DNA from: Fodinibius salsisoli
GTDB taxonomy: Bacteria; Bacteroidota; Rhodothermia; Balneolales; Balneolaceae
Assembly (NCBI RefSeq): GCF_026229185.1
Contig: NZ_JAGGJA010000011.1
Span: 62,001 to 126,000, forward strand
DNA: 64,000 bases
Reading direction: 5' to 3'
Shown: positions 27,005-34,932 of the stretch, piece by piece
How positions within the stretch are numbered: the first letter of the stretch is position 1
How the letters are laid out: the number at the start of each line of letters is the position of its first letter
Program-made: the position numbers and the translations under genes
Notes under the pieces: generated by a model
Database searches by the model: none
Told to the model about the DNA's origin: nothing
Seen by the model: only the letters and a program-made list of their open reading frames with translations

Positions 27005-27031
27005 CCTGGCACAAGTTACAAACTTGCGCCA
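27005..27031. repeat. REP-like hairpin downstream of the decayed transposase
   Basis: CTGGCACAAGTT and AACTTGCGCCAG pair in 11 of 12 positions around a three-base loop. It starts seven bases after the transposase remnant's final stop codon. Confidence 0.65.
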
Positions 27032-27137
27032 GTGAGTTGTTTATGTGTTAAAATCGTCTATGAGAACCCTCATCATAGCGCTTGTGTTACTATATAATTT
27101 TTAAGTATATCTGTTTAAAATTGTTAAAATAGCCTGT

Positions 27138-27161
27138 CGCACCTGTGCAACTTGTGCCGGT
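27138..27161. repeat. Third REP-like unit
   Basis: CGCACCTGTGCAACTTGTGCC closely matches the unit upstream of the transposase remnant (GCGCACCTGTTCACCTTGTGCC) in the same orientation. It lies in the gap before the 2H phosphoesterase gene. Confidence 0.55.
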
Positions 27162-27206
27162 TATCATATAAATAAGATATCCTGATTAATCACATAAAAC
27201 CGACTT

Positions 27207-27887
27207 GTGGATTTAGAAAACCATTACCATACCCTTTGGAAGAAGTCACTGCAACGCTTTAACACCGGGGACTTTGAATATGACGCCATGATTGATGCTG
27301 ACCATGATCCCCGCTATGGTATCACCCTCATTGCCCGTCCATCTGAAGCTGTAACACAGTCCATTACCCATACCTTAAGTCAACTGACAGAAACAGCCCC
27401 GCAACAATATGCCTATCCGGCTGGTGACCTCCATCTGACGGTCCTCTCTATTATTTCCTGCTATCCCGGCTTTAGCCTGGGCGACATCCAACCGGAGCAG
27501 TACACCAATATTATTCGATCTGCGGTGGATACTATAGATCCTTTTCACATTCACTTCCGTGGATTAACGGCCTCGCCCTCCTCTATCCTGGTGCAGGGCT
27601 TCCCGGAAGACGATCAGCTGAACCAACTAAGAGATAGACTCAGAGACCAGTTTAAGGCCTCATCCCTGCAGCACTCCATTGACAAACGATACCGTTTGGA
27701 GACGGCCCACATGACCATCCTGCGGTTTAAACAACCGTTGCAAGAAGAACAGGTTTTTATTGACCGGCTCACAAAGCTAAAAGATATAGACTTCGGCTCG
27801 TGCAGAGTCGATCAACTTTCACTGGTAGCCAACGACTGGTACCAACGTCAGCAGAAGGTACAGCTTATTGAAAAATTTGATCTGTAG
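27207..27887 (+). CDS. 2'-5' RNA ligase-like 2H phosphoesterase
   Basis: A 226-residue protein of the 2H phosphoesterase superfamily. Two H-x-T motifs are visible, DLHLTVL at about residues 75-81 (His76, Thr78) and AHMTILRF near residue 170, spaced as in LigT/ThpR-like enzymes. These act on 2'-5' or 2',3'-cyclic phosphodiester bonds. There is no signal peptide. The start codon is GTG. The gene stands alone between the REP region and the DUF6602-like gene. The precise substrate cannot be told. Confidence 0.85.
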   Translation: MDLENHYHTLWKKSLQRFNTGDFEYDAMIDADHDPRYGITLIARPSEAVTQSITHTLSQLTETAPQQYAYPAGDLHLTVLSIISCYPGFSLGDIQPEQYTNIIRSAVDTIDPFHIHFRGLTASPSSILVQGFPEDDQLNQLRDRLRDQFKASSLQHSIDKRYRLETAHMTILRFKQPLQEEQVFIDRLTKLKDIDFGSCRVDQLSLVANDWYQRQQKVQLIEKFDL

Positions 27888-28172
27888 ATCATGATTGAAA
27901 TTAAAAATCAGCCTGTTACCCTGTCGTAAGTACAGAAATTTATTCCGGTACATGGGAAGTATTGCCGTTTCCTTAAGAAATAGTTCCCGATAACTTAATA
28001 CTCTTCGCCAATAATATTTTAAGACTTATTCAGGGCATGAGTACAAATTTTGGCGATAAAAATAGTTGAACAATTTTGATTTATCTATATGTTCATAATA
28101 CATTGATCACAAAATCATAACTTTTATTCTGTACATTTTTTATCAAAATGTGGATAAAAAAACAAATTAAAC
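27888..28172. other. AT-rich intergenic region before the DUF6602-like gene
   Basis: Holds no reading frame of note. The last 150 bases are very AT-rich with several poly-A and poly-T tracts and presumably contain the promoter of the following gene. I see no clear terminator for the upstream phosphoesterase gene. Confidence 0.5.
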
Positions 28173-29069
28173 ATGGGGTCAAAAAAAGGATTTAATACAC
28201 AAGGTTGGAAACAATTTCTTACACAAAGGAAGCAAATCATTGATGCCTATGATCAAGCTAAAGCCAAAGGGGGTTTAAAAAAAGTACAGACTGATCATGG
28301 AAACGTTTTAGAGGCTGAGTTTAGAAAATGGCTTGAAAAGTTTCTACCAAAAAGATTTGCAGTAACTTCTGGATATATTATTTCTCAAGGTTTAGGAGGT
28401 AAAGAAAAAGCCCCACATTATGATGTAATAATTTATGATGCATTAAACTCTCCCGTGTTGTGGATTGATGAAAATCCTGACTCTTCATCCTCAGGAAAAT
28501 CAAAAGCAATACCTGTAGAATATGTATTTGGAATATTGGAAATAAAATCATCATTTAATCCAAAATCAGTAAGAGATGCTCTAAAACATTTAAAAGAGTT
28601 GAAACCTTTAATGGAAGGTATTGATGATCCAAACGAAAGGTATAAAACTTATTTACCTCCAAATTTTTTCTGCGCAACAGTTTTTTGTGAAATAAGGAAT
28701 GAAAATAAAAGAAGTAAAACTGCTTTTAACGCTTTTAATAAACACCAAGATTTGAGAAGATTTTATGGTGGTTTAATTTTGAGAAAAGAAACGGAAAAAA
28801 CTCATTCTTCAGGTAAAATTATACCCAAATGGACAAATGAACCTCTCCCAAATCAAAGTATGGATAATCCTGAACGTAATTTGTTTGAATCTATTTGGTC
28901 AAAGTCATTTAAGGTGAAAAAGGATTTATATACTACTATGATGATTGATTGGTCACAAAAAAACTTTGCCGAATTTGCTTTTGATTTAATCGCATTGATG
29001 CAAGGAACATACAAACAGAATCAACTATCTAGTTGGCATGGGATTGGAATGTCTATTCATGAAGAATAA
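28173..29069 (+). CDS. DUF6602-like, PD-(D/E)XK nuclease-like orphan protein
   Basis: 298 residues, no signal peptide. The N-terminal half matches the DUF6602 pattern as I know it: VLEAEFRKWLEKFLPKRF, then a SGYII segment, HYDVIIYDALNSPVL and FGILEIKSSFNPKSV. The spacing of Glu47/Glu49, Asp84, and Glu123-x-Lys125 resembles a PD-(D/E)XK restriction-type fold, so nuclease activity is possible. Members of this family are often found in defence or mobile regions (general knowledge; not checked). The gene is clearly more AT-rich than its neighbours, which fits recent acquisition. It is single, followed within 70 bases by an ordered repeat array. Function is unproven. Confidence 0.75.
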   Translation: MGSKKGFNTQGWKQFLTQRKQIIDAYDQAKAKGGLKKVQTDHGNVLEAEFRKWLEKFLPKRFAVTSGYIISQGLGGKEKAPHYDVIIYDALNSPVLWIDENPDSSSSGKSKAIPVEYVFGILEIKSSFNPKSVRDALKHLKELKPLMEGIDDPNERYKTYLPPNFFCATVFCEIRNENKRSKTAFNAFNKHQDLRRFYGGLILRKETEKTHSSGKIIPKWTNEPLPNQSMDNPERNLFESIWSKSFKVKKDLYTTMMIDWSQKNFAEFAFDLIALMQGTYKQNQLSSWHGIGMSIHEE

Positions 29070-29136
29070 AATATTTACCTTTCTAAATAATTAAAGGTAA
29101 TTGATGTATATCACTTCATACTAACTAATCTTAAAA

Positions 29137-29232
29137 ATCCTTACTGTTTATGGTGTACATACAGTAAGGATGTGCCGTAGAAACAGTAAGGATTATTGGT
29201 ACAAACAGTAAGGATTTTTTGCAGATCCTTAC
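29137..29232. repeat. Iteron-like repeat array (five copies of GTAAGGAT)
   Basis: Three direct copies of ACAGTAAGGAT begin at 29161, 29183 and 29205, exactly 22 bases apart. They are flanked by an inverted copy at 29137-29147 (ATCCTTACTGT) and a partial inverted copy at 29225-29232 (ATCCTTAC). The helical-turn spacing looks like a protein-binding array (iteron or operator). The outer inverted copies could also form hairpins with the inner ones. It lies between the AT-rich DUF6602-like gene and a bidirectional terminator. Confidence 0.8.
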
Positions 29233-29267
29233 AGGGTGTTAACTTTTAACCACAATAAACATAAAAT

Positions 29268-29300
29268 AAGCCCTGCTGCTTTCACACAACAGGGCTTTTA
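29268..29300. terminator. Bidirectional intrinsic terminator
   Basis: AAGCCCTG (29268-29275) pairs with CAGGGCTT (29290-29297), followed by TTATT on the plus strand and by TATTTTATG on the minus strand. It lies 28 bases past the stop of the minus-strand HU/DUF4469 gene, which it probably terminates. It also closes the plus-strand unit. Confidence 0.75.
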
Positions 29301-29327
29301 TTATGCCTATATCAAGAAAGCATATCG

Positions 29328-30041
29328 TCAAGATGCTCCGCCAGAAACCGTTAGTTCTTCCGAAAGCACGCCTGACCGTATATCGTTGTTTCCATTCAAG
29401 ATGGTTCGCACTTCCAGCCTGTAGGTCCCGGGATCGAGCGCTGGATTCATGAAGATCAGTTCCGAAGGCTTATTCTTCATCATTTTAGAATCCACACGAG
29501 TAGCAGATCCATCGTCAGTATTAATGAAAAATATACCCTGACTGTCATCGGTTTCATCAAACTTTAGCAGCGTTCCGGTGATACGAGCCCCGCCGCTAAT
29601 CGTGATTTCCTCGTCTTTAGACTCCATAGTATTATCAAAGTAATGTAACAACTCTGGCTGACGCTCACGTGGACTTACCTTCTTGGTGTCGATATCTTCG
29701 GCTGATTTCCGCAAGCGCGAACCCGCAGAAACACTAATGCGCACCTGGTGGCGACCGAGGTCAAAGCGATCATCCTCGCCTATAAATACACCACTAATGG
29801 TTGGCATAAGGTTCACAAAGGGCGTAGATACCGAATCGCCCTGCTGTAGGATATTGATAATACCACGTGTAATTTCTTCAAAGCTGGCCAGCGCTTCTGC
29901 TTTGGTAAGCGTGGAGCCTTCGCGCGTCATATGGTCGTACACATCTTCAATGGTATAACTCTCTCTGTTGACACTTACGGCCATGTAGTCTTCGCTATCG
30001 GGAGTTATTCGATTGGGAGTTAAATAATATTCCAGGGGCAT
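29328..30041 (-). CDS. HU-like DNA-binding protein with C-terminal DUF4469 domain
   Basis: 237 residues. The first 125 look like an HU/IHF-type fold specific to the Bacteroidota group (YTIEDVYDHMTREGSTLTKAE, then ISVSAGSRLRKSAEDI). The last 100 match DUF4469, an immunoglobulin-like beta domain (ISGGARITGTLLKFDETD...). Such proteins are usually encoded in several copies per genome, and their role is poorly defined. There is no signal peptide. The gene is monocistronic, with a terminator just downstream. The 440-base gap upstream (30042-30480) separates it from a divergent cyclic-nucleotide-binding protein gene. Confidence 0.82.
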   Translation of the reverse strand: MPLEYYLTPNRITPDSEDYMAVSVNRESYTIEDVYDHMTREGSTLTKAEALASFEEITRGIINILQQGDSVSTPFVNLMPTISGVFIGEDDRFDLGRHQVRISVSAGSRLRKSAEDIDTKKVSPRERQPELLHYFDNTMESKDEEITISGGARITGTLLKFDETDDSQGIFFINTDDGSATRVDSKMMKNKPSELIFMNPALDPGTYRLEVRTILNGNNDIRSGVLSEELTVSGGAS

Positions 30042-30480
30042 AAGTTACCTCTCTTTTAATTGAATGTTTGCCCGGCTATTATAACGGACAGTGTTGCTGA
30101 CCGCTCAATACCGGCTGATCAGTTTATATTTATCTATGAGACCAATGGCCTCTGCCAACGTTATTTTGATGAACAGCAGCCATCTGTAATGATCCCTCTC
30201 TATTAGTAAGTACCTAAAACAAGGAAATCCTTACAAAATAATTTAATATTTTTAGATATAGATGGATATATAATACTCTTGGGGCCTATTATACCTGGAA
30301 TCATTTATATAAAAATACCCCTTGAATTGGCTTTTACCCTGCTTAGGACCGTTACAGAAATAATACATATCTCAAATTGATGAATTGGTAAATGGTGCTG
30401 TCCTTCAACATATTAGCACTAAATTATGATGCTATTTTTCTGTAGTTTAGTGCGTTGCATTTAACATAAACTAACGAGCT
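30042..30480. other. Intergenic region between divergent genes, no gene seen
   Basis: No reading frame with coding character. The sequence presumably carries promoters for the HU/DUF4469 gene (minus) and the cyclic-nucleotide-binding protein gene (plus). I found no strong hairpin or repeat. Confidence 0.5.
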
Positions 30481-31023
30481 ATGTTTGGTTCCGACCGATT
30501 TAACAAGGCTAAAAACCGGGGCGATGTTGTCTTTAACTCCCGCTTCTTAAAAAATCTGACGCTGCTTGAACGATCTGAATTTTTACAGTATTGTCACCGC
30601 CGCCAATATAAAGAAGGCGAGTATATATACTACCAGGGCGACCCTGGTACCGGCATGTACTTTATTGAGGAAGGCAAGGTAGAGCTTATTGTAAAGCCTG
30701 AACCCGAACACGAAGGCACGGCGCACTCCTACTTTATAGAGGCCCCCGAAAGCTTTGGTGCTTTGTCAATGGGGTATGAAATTCGTCGTATCTCCAGCGT
30801 TAAATGCCTCACGGACTGTACGCTAATGGGTTTCTTCAAGCCTGACTTCGAAACCTTAAAGAAACGCCATCCTGTTATAGCCGTCAAGTTTATGGAAACC
30901 CTCGCTGAGGTTGCGATGAAACAGCTGGAAATTGTCACCAATGAACTTAAGAAGAAAAGCAGTACCGAAGATGCCCTCTCGCTGCGATTTGAAACCTATA
31001 AAGACCTCCGGGAAGAGACATAG
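30481..31023 (+). CDS. Stand-alone cyclic nucleotide-binding domain protein
   Basis: 180 residues. One cyclic-nucleotide-binding beta-roll (about residues 30-135) is visible: YKEGEYIYYQGDPGTGMYFIEEGKVELIV, then a phosphate-cassette-like region (EAPESFGALSMGYEIRRISSV), and a C-terminal helix (VIAVKFMETLAEVAMKQLEIV). No DNA-binding helix-turn-helix, kinase or channel part is attached, so it is not a CRP-type regulator. The phosphate cassette lacks the typical Arg-Ala/Ser sequence of true cAMP binders, although an Arg pair (Arg101-Arg102) lies nearby. The ligand is uncertain. It probably regulates a partner protein through direct contact. Confidence 0.82.
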   Translation: MFGSDRFNKAKNRGDVVFNSRFLKNLTLLERSEFLQYCHRRQYKEGEYIYYQGDPGTGMYFIEEGKVELIVKPEPEHEGTAHSYFIEAPESFGALSMGYEIRRISSVKCLTDCTLMGFFKPDFETLKKRHPVIAVKFMETLAEVAMKQLEIVTNELKKKSSTEDALSLRFETYKDLREET

Positions 31024-31257
31024 CAGAATGTAGGCAACCGGCCTCTGCACTAACCTGGTACCGCATACTTTCTCACATAAGCATTCCATGAACAGGTTAT
31101 ACATAGTTTTGCCAGGTAGTTTCACCGGGGCTGCACTGTTTGCATAAGGCGGTACAATCAGTGTATCTTTAGACTAACGTTTGCTACAGAAAGTACGTAC
31201 CTTCACGGGTCTTGATTCATGCTCTTCTCTATCATTATTTAAATAAAGGAATATTTT

Positions 31258-32670
31258 ATGCCCTTAAAGAAAGGAACAGAAACAGAATTGACCATCCAGG
31301 CAGCAGCTTTTGAAGGCAAAGGCATTGCCAAGGTCGATGGATTGGCCGTCTTTGTGCCCAATACCGCTCCCGGCGATCGCATCAAAGCACTGATCACCAA
31401 AAACAAGAAAAGCTACCGCGAGGGCAAACTCCTTGAAGTACTCGAACCGGGACCACACCGTATTACCCCCAAATGCCAGCATGCCCAGGTTTGTGGAGGC
31501 TGTAGTTGGCAACATGTTGACTATGAGCATCAGCTGGAGTTTAAAGGCGAGCAGGTGCAAGATCATATGGAGCGCATTGGCAAGTTTGAGGGTATTGAAG
31601 TCAATGATACCATCGGTTGCGATCAACCTTTCTACTATCGTAATAAGATGGAATACTCTATTGGCCACCGTCGTTGGTTGAGTCCGGAAGAGATTAACAG
31701 CGAAGAGTATGTGAATGATCGTGGCTTTGCCGCAGGGCTACACGTACCGGGTCGCTTCGATAAAGTACTCGACCTCCAGGAGTGCCACCTGCAGGATCCT
31801 GTATCCTATCAAATTTTGGATTTTGTTCGTTCCTGGTGCAAAGAACACGACATCACCCCGTATAATCCACATAAGCGGAAAGGATTTATGCGCAACGTGG
31901 TCATCCGGATATCCAAATATACCGATGACCTGATGGTAAACCTGGTAACCTATGAAGAGGACACCAAAGTCATCCATCGGCTTTCTGATGAGCTCACAGA
32001 GGCTTTCCCCCGGATAACGACCATCGTTAATAATGTGAATGACCGGTCAAACCCTACGGCTGTAGGTCGGTATGAAAAGGTAATCTACGGCGACGGCTAT
32101 ATTGTTGATCGCATCGGGGACTATGATTTTGAGATCGATGCCAACTCTTTCTTTCAGACCAATACCCGCCAGGCAGAGCGGCTGTACGAAGTAGCCCGCA
32201 ATTATGCTGATATCGAGGAAGGCGACACCGTCATGGATCTGTACTGTGGTGTAGGCACGTTGAGCCTCTTCCTCAGTGCACATGCGAAGCAGGTAGTCGG
32301 GGTTGAGTTATCTAAAGTGGCTATCAAGAACGCCCGAAAGAATACCGAAAAGAACGATGTAGATAATGTGCATTTTCTGCAGGGAGATATACAATCTATT
32401 ATCAAAGAAGGGAAGCTTGATGAATTCCCTTCAGTGGATTGTCTGATCACGGACCCGCCCCGGGCCGGTATGCACGCGGATGTAGTTGACCACCTCAATA
32501 AGATGAAGGTGCCCAAGCTGGTGTATATCAGCTGCAATAGTTCAACGATGGCCCGAGACCTCAAGAAACTGAAGGAGGTCTATCGCATTGAAGAAATACA
32601 ACCGGTCGATATGTTCCCCCAAACCTACCATATAGAAACGGTGGCAAAGCTACGGTTAAAAGAAGACTAA
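31258..32670 (+). CDS. rlmD: 23S rRNA (uracil-5-)-methyltransferase RlmD/RumA family
   Basis: 470 residues. N-terminal TRAM domain (ELTIQAAAFEGKGIAKVDG), then an iron-sulfur motif with Cys73, Cys79, Cys82 (CQHAQVCGGCSW) and a fourth Cys near 178 (LDLQECHL). The C-terminal SAM domain has VMDLYCGVGTLSLFLS, the DPPRAG motif and the catalytic-Cys motif YISCNSSTMARDL. These define the TrmA/RumA family of m5U methyltransferases, which in bacteria target 23S rRNA. The exact nucleotide (position 1939 or 747 by E. coli numbering) cannot be decided from sequence alone, so the symbol is tentative. It is monocistronic. Confidence 0.9.
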   Translation: MPLKKGTETELTIQAAAFEGKGIAKVDGLAVFVPNTAPGDRIKALITKNKKSYREGKLLEVLEPGPHRITPKCQHAQVCGGCSWQHVDYEHQLEFKGEQVQDHMERIGKFEGIEVNDTIGCDQPFYYRNKMEYSIGHRRWLSPEEINSEEYVNDRGFAAGLHVPGRFDKVLDLQECHLQDPVSYQILDFVRSWCKEHDITPYNPHKRKGFMRNVVIRISKYTDDLMVNLVTYEEDTKVIHRLSDELTEAFPRITTIVNNVNDRSNPTAVGRYEKVIYGDGYIVDRIGDYDFEIDANSFFQTNTRQAERLYEVARNYADIEEGDTVMDLYCGVGTLSLFLSAHAKQVVGVELSKVAIKNARKNTEKNDVDNVHFLQGDIQSIIKEGKLDEFPSVDCLITDPPRAGMHADVVDHLNKMKVPKLVYISCNSSTMARDLKKLKEVYRIEEIQPVDMFPQTYHIETVAKLRLKED

Positions 32671-32773
32671 CGCTTCTTTTCAGTATCTTTTCTATATTTA
32701 TTATAAGGTGAGTTCAAAATAACGAAATGCGTAGGACTTCGTTTTGCTCCGCCCTTTTTGTCCCACTCCTATC

Positions 32774-32860
32774 CTCTCCCTACTGAGCAGGGAGAGAGAC
32801 GCTTTAATGGCTATTCGGTATGTGATAAGGCGTCTCATCCCCTAATTCCTTCGGGGATGA
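32774..32860. repeat. Cluster of hairpins in the rlmD-SDR gap
   Basis: CTCTCCCT (32774-32781) pairs with AGGGAGAG (32789-32796). GAGACGC (32796-32802) pairs with GCGTCTC (32830-32836). TCATCCCC (32835-32842) pairs with GGGGATGA (32853-32860). These perfect short stems are packed into under 100 bases of non-coding DNA between 32671 and 33034. They look like a mobile palindromic intergenic element rather than a single terminator. Confidence 0.6.
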
Positions 32861-33034
32861 ATGAGAAGGGGCCCAACAAAGACCGTTATTGGGTTAAACT
32901 TTTATCTCGTACCCAAGTTAATTAACACTTTCTGCCCCCTCGTTTAGACAAGAAGGAACTTACAGGGAACGATTATAACATTTTATGGGGTTACAATGCC
33001 TGTAAATTTAATAATTGGCTATAATCCTGATCTT

Positions 33035-34459
33035 ATGAAAGTTCTTCTTACGGGTGCTACCGGATACATTGCCCAGCGCCTGCTCCCTGTCTTACTGGAT
33101 GCCGGGCACACCGTGGTTTGCTGCGTACGCGATAAACGGCGGTTTGATACCGCTAAGTTCCCGGAAGAACAGCTCGAAGTCATAGAACTCGATTTCTTAA
33201 AGCCTTCAACGCTTGAGGTTATCCCGGATGATATTGATGCGGCCTACTATCTTATACATTCAATGGCCTCATCGGATGATGACTTTGAAAGCCTCGAGCA
33301 AAAAACAGCCCGTAACTTTAGAGATCAGCTGAACCAAACATCCGTACAGCAGGTCATTTATTTAGGCGGCATCGTCAACAGTGAAGAACTATCGAAACAC
33401 CTTCGCTCCCGCAAGCAGGTAGAAGAGGTACTCTCCGAAGGCCATTATCATCTGACGACCCTGCGGGCCGGTATTATCGTCGGTTCCGGCAGCGCTTCCT
33501 TCGAAATCATACGCGATCTGGTCGAGAAGCTGCCCGTCATGCTTGCCCCAAAATGGTTGAATACTGAAGCTCAACCTATTGCCATCCGGAATGTCATCGC
33601 CTATTTGAACGGCGTTTTGTTGAAAGGAACAACCTACGATCAAAGCTTTGATATCGGCGGACCCGAGATATTGACCTATAAAGAAATGCTTTTGGCCTTT
33701 GCCAAGGTGCGCAACCTTAAACGCAGAATCATTACGGTGCCGGTAATGAGTCCCCGGCTTTCCTCCTACTGGCTCTATTTTGTTACTTCCACTTCGTACC
33801 AGCTGGCGGTAAACCTGGTGAATAGTATGAAGGTAAAAGTCGTCTGCAGCGACAACCGATTGCAAGAGCTTCTGGATGTTAAACTTATACCTTACGAGAA
33901 AGCAATAAAGCTGGCGTTTGATAAAGTAGAACAGCAAGAGGTGCTCTCGAGCTGGACGGACGCGATGTCAAGCGGTGTGCTTGAGAAGGGAATCCCCAAC
34001 CTTGTTGAGGTACCAACCTACGGCTGCTTTAAAGATAAACAGACGCATAAACTGGATAACCCGCAAGAAGCCCTTGACCGCATCTGGTCTATCGGCGGCA
34101 AAACAGGCTGGTATTATGGTAATAAGCTCTGGGCTTTGCGTGGATTACTCGATAAGATGGTCGGTGGTGTTGGCCTGCGCCGGGGACGAAAAAGCAATCA
34201 TAGGATCTCAGCAGGCGACTCTTTAGACTTCTGGAGAGTACTCTATGCCGATAAAGAAGAGCAACGACTGCTGCTGTATGCCGAGATGAAGCTACCCGGC
34301 GAAGCATGGCTTGAGTTTAATATCATTGATAGTGTGCTGCATCAAACAGCTACTTTTCGGCCCTTGGGCGTCTGGGGACGTCTCTACTGGTATGCGCTTC
34401 TTCCCATTCATGCTTTCATTTTCAAAGGGATGATCAACAATATTGCAAAACCTTCATAA
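33035..34459 (+). CDS. NAD(P)-binding SDR-type protein with DUF2867 domain
   Basis: About 474 residues. The N-terminal atypical SDR Rossmann fold starts directly at the chosen Met (MKVLLTGATGYIAQRLLPVLL), with YYLIHSMASS, YLGGIVNSEELSKHLRSRKQVEEVL and a GGPEILTYKEM segment as in NmrA/complex-I-like SDRs. The last 150 residues match DUF2867 (KMVGGVGLRRGRKSNHRIS, SLDFWRVLY, LLLYAEMKLPGEAWLEF). The frame extends upstream to 32996, but the nucleotide-binding motif must begin near the N-terminus, so 33035 is preferred. Three genes with gaps of 2 and -1 bases follow (SRPBCC, photolyase), forming an operon that often goes with photolyases. The substrate is unknown. Confidence 0.87.
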   Translation: MKVLLTGATGYIAQRLLPVLLDAGHTVVCCVRDKRRFDTAKFPEEQLEVIELDFLKPSTLEVIPDDIDAAYYLIHSMASSDDDFESLEQKTARNFRDQLNQTSVQQVIYLGGIVNSEELSKHLRSRKQVEEVLSEGHYHLTTLRAGIIVGSGSASFEIIRDLVEKLPVMLAPKWLNTEAQPIAIRNVIAYLNGVLLKGTTYDQSFDIGGPEILTYKEMLLAFAKVRNLKRRIITVPVMSPRLSSYWLYFVTSTSYQLAVNLVNSMKVKVVCSDNRLQELLDVKLIPYEKAIKLAFDKVEQQEVLSSWTDAMSSGVLEKGIPNLVEVPTYGCFKDKQTHKLDNPQEALDRIWSIGGKTGWYYGNKLWALRGLLDKMVGGVGLRRGRKSNHRISAGDSLDFWRVLYADKEEQRLLLYAEMKLPGEAWLEFNIIDSVLHQTATFRPLGVWGRLYWYALLPIHAFIFKGMINNIAKPS

Positions 34460-34461
34460 CC

Positions 34462-34932
34462 ATGGCCTTTTATCAACTTAAACGAACACAGGTGCTTCCC
34501 GCCTCTTTGGATGAGGTTTGGGCTTTTATTGCTGCGCCCCGGAACCTGCAACGAATTACTCCCGATTATATGGGCTTTGATATTACATCCTCAGACCTTC
34601 CGGAGCAGATGTACACCGGCATGATCATCAGTTATAAAGTGAGTCCACTGCTGGGCATAGAAATGGATTGGGTAACAGAAATAACCCATCTCAAGGAAAA
34701 GGCTTACTTTGTGGATGAGCAGCGCATTGGTCCCTACAGCATGTGGCACCATGAGCATCATATCAAACCGGTTAATCAGGGCGTGGAAATGCATGATATT
34801 GTGACTTATCAACCTCCTTTTGGTTTCCTGGGAGCTATTGCCCATCGTCTCATAATCCGTGATAAGCTGAATGAAATTTTTGCTTATCGCTGGAAGGCCC
34901 TTGAAGATGAATTTGGTAACATACCTGCATAA
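34462..34932 (+). CDS. SRPBCC-fold protein (START/Bet v1-like)
   Basis: 156 residues of the SRPBCC ligand-binding fold. Typical segments are visible: the N-terminal LPASLDEVWAFIAAPRNLQRITPDYMGF, a central EMDWVTEITHLKEKAYFVDEQ, and a long C-terminal helix (DKLNEIFAYRWKALEDEF). This resembles the CDP-like cyclase/dehydrase group with unknown ligand. It begins two bases after the SDR gene stop, and its own stop overlaps the photolyase start (TAATG), so the three are translated together. Confidence 0.87.
   Translation: MAFYQLKRTQVLPASLDEVWAFIAAPRNLQRITPDYMGFDITSSDLPEQMYTGMIISYKVSPLLGIEMDWVTEITHLKEKAYFVDEQRIGPYSMWHHEHHIKPVNQGVEMHDIVTYQPPFGFLGAIAHRLIIRDKLNEIFAYRWKALEDEFGNIPA

Noticed and set aside
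29137-29232. CRISPR array
   Set aside because: The repeat unit is only 11-13 bases, spacers would be about 10 bases, and there are inverted copies and no cas genes.
29236-29424. Plus-strand frame across the terminator into the HU/DUF4469 gene
   Set aside because: Runs through a strong hairpin and antisense to a real gene. It is a shadow frame.
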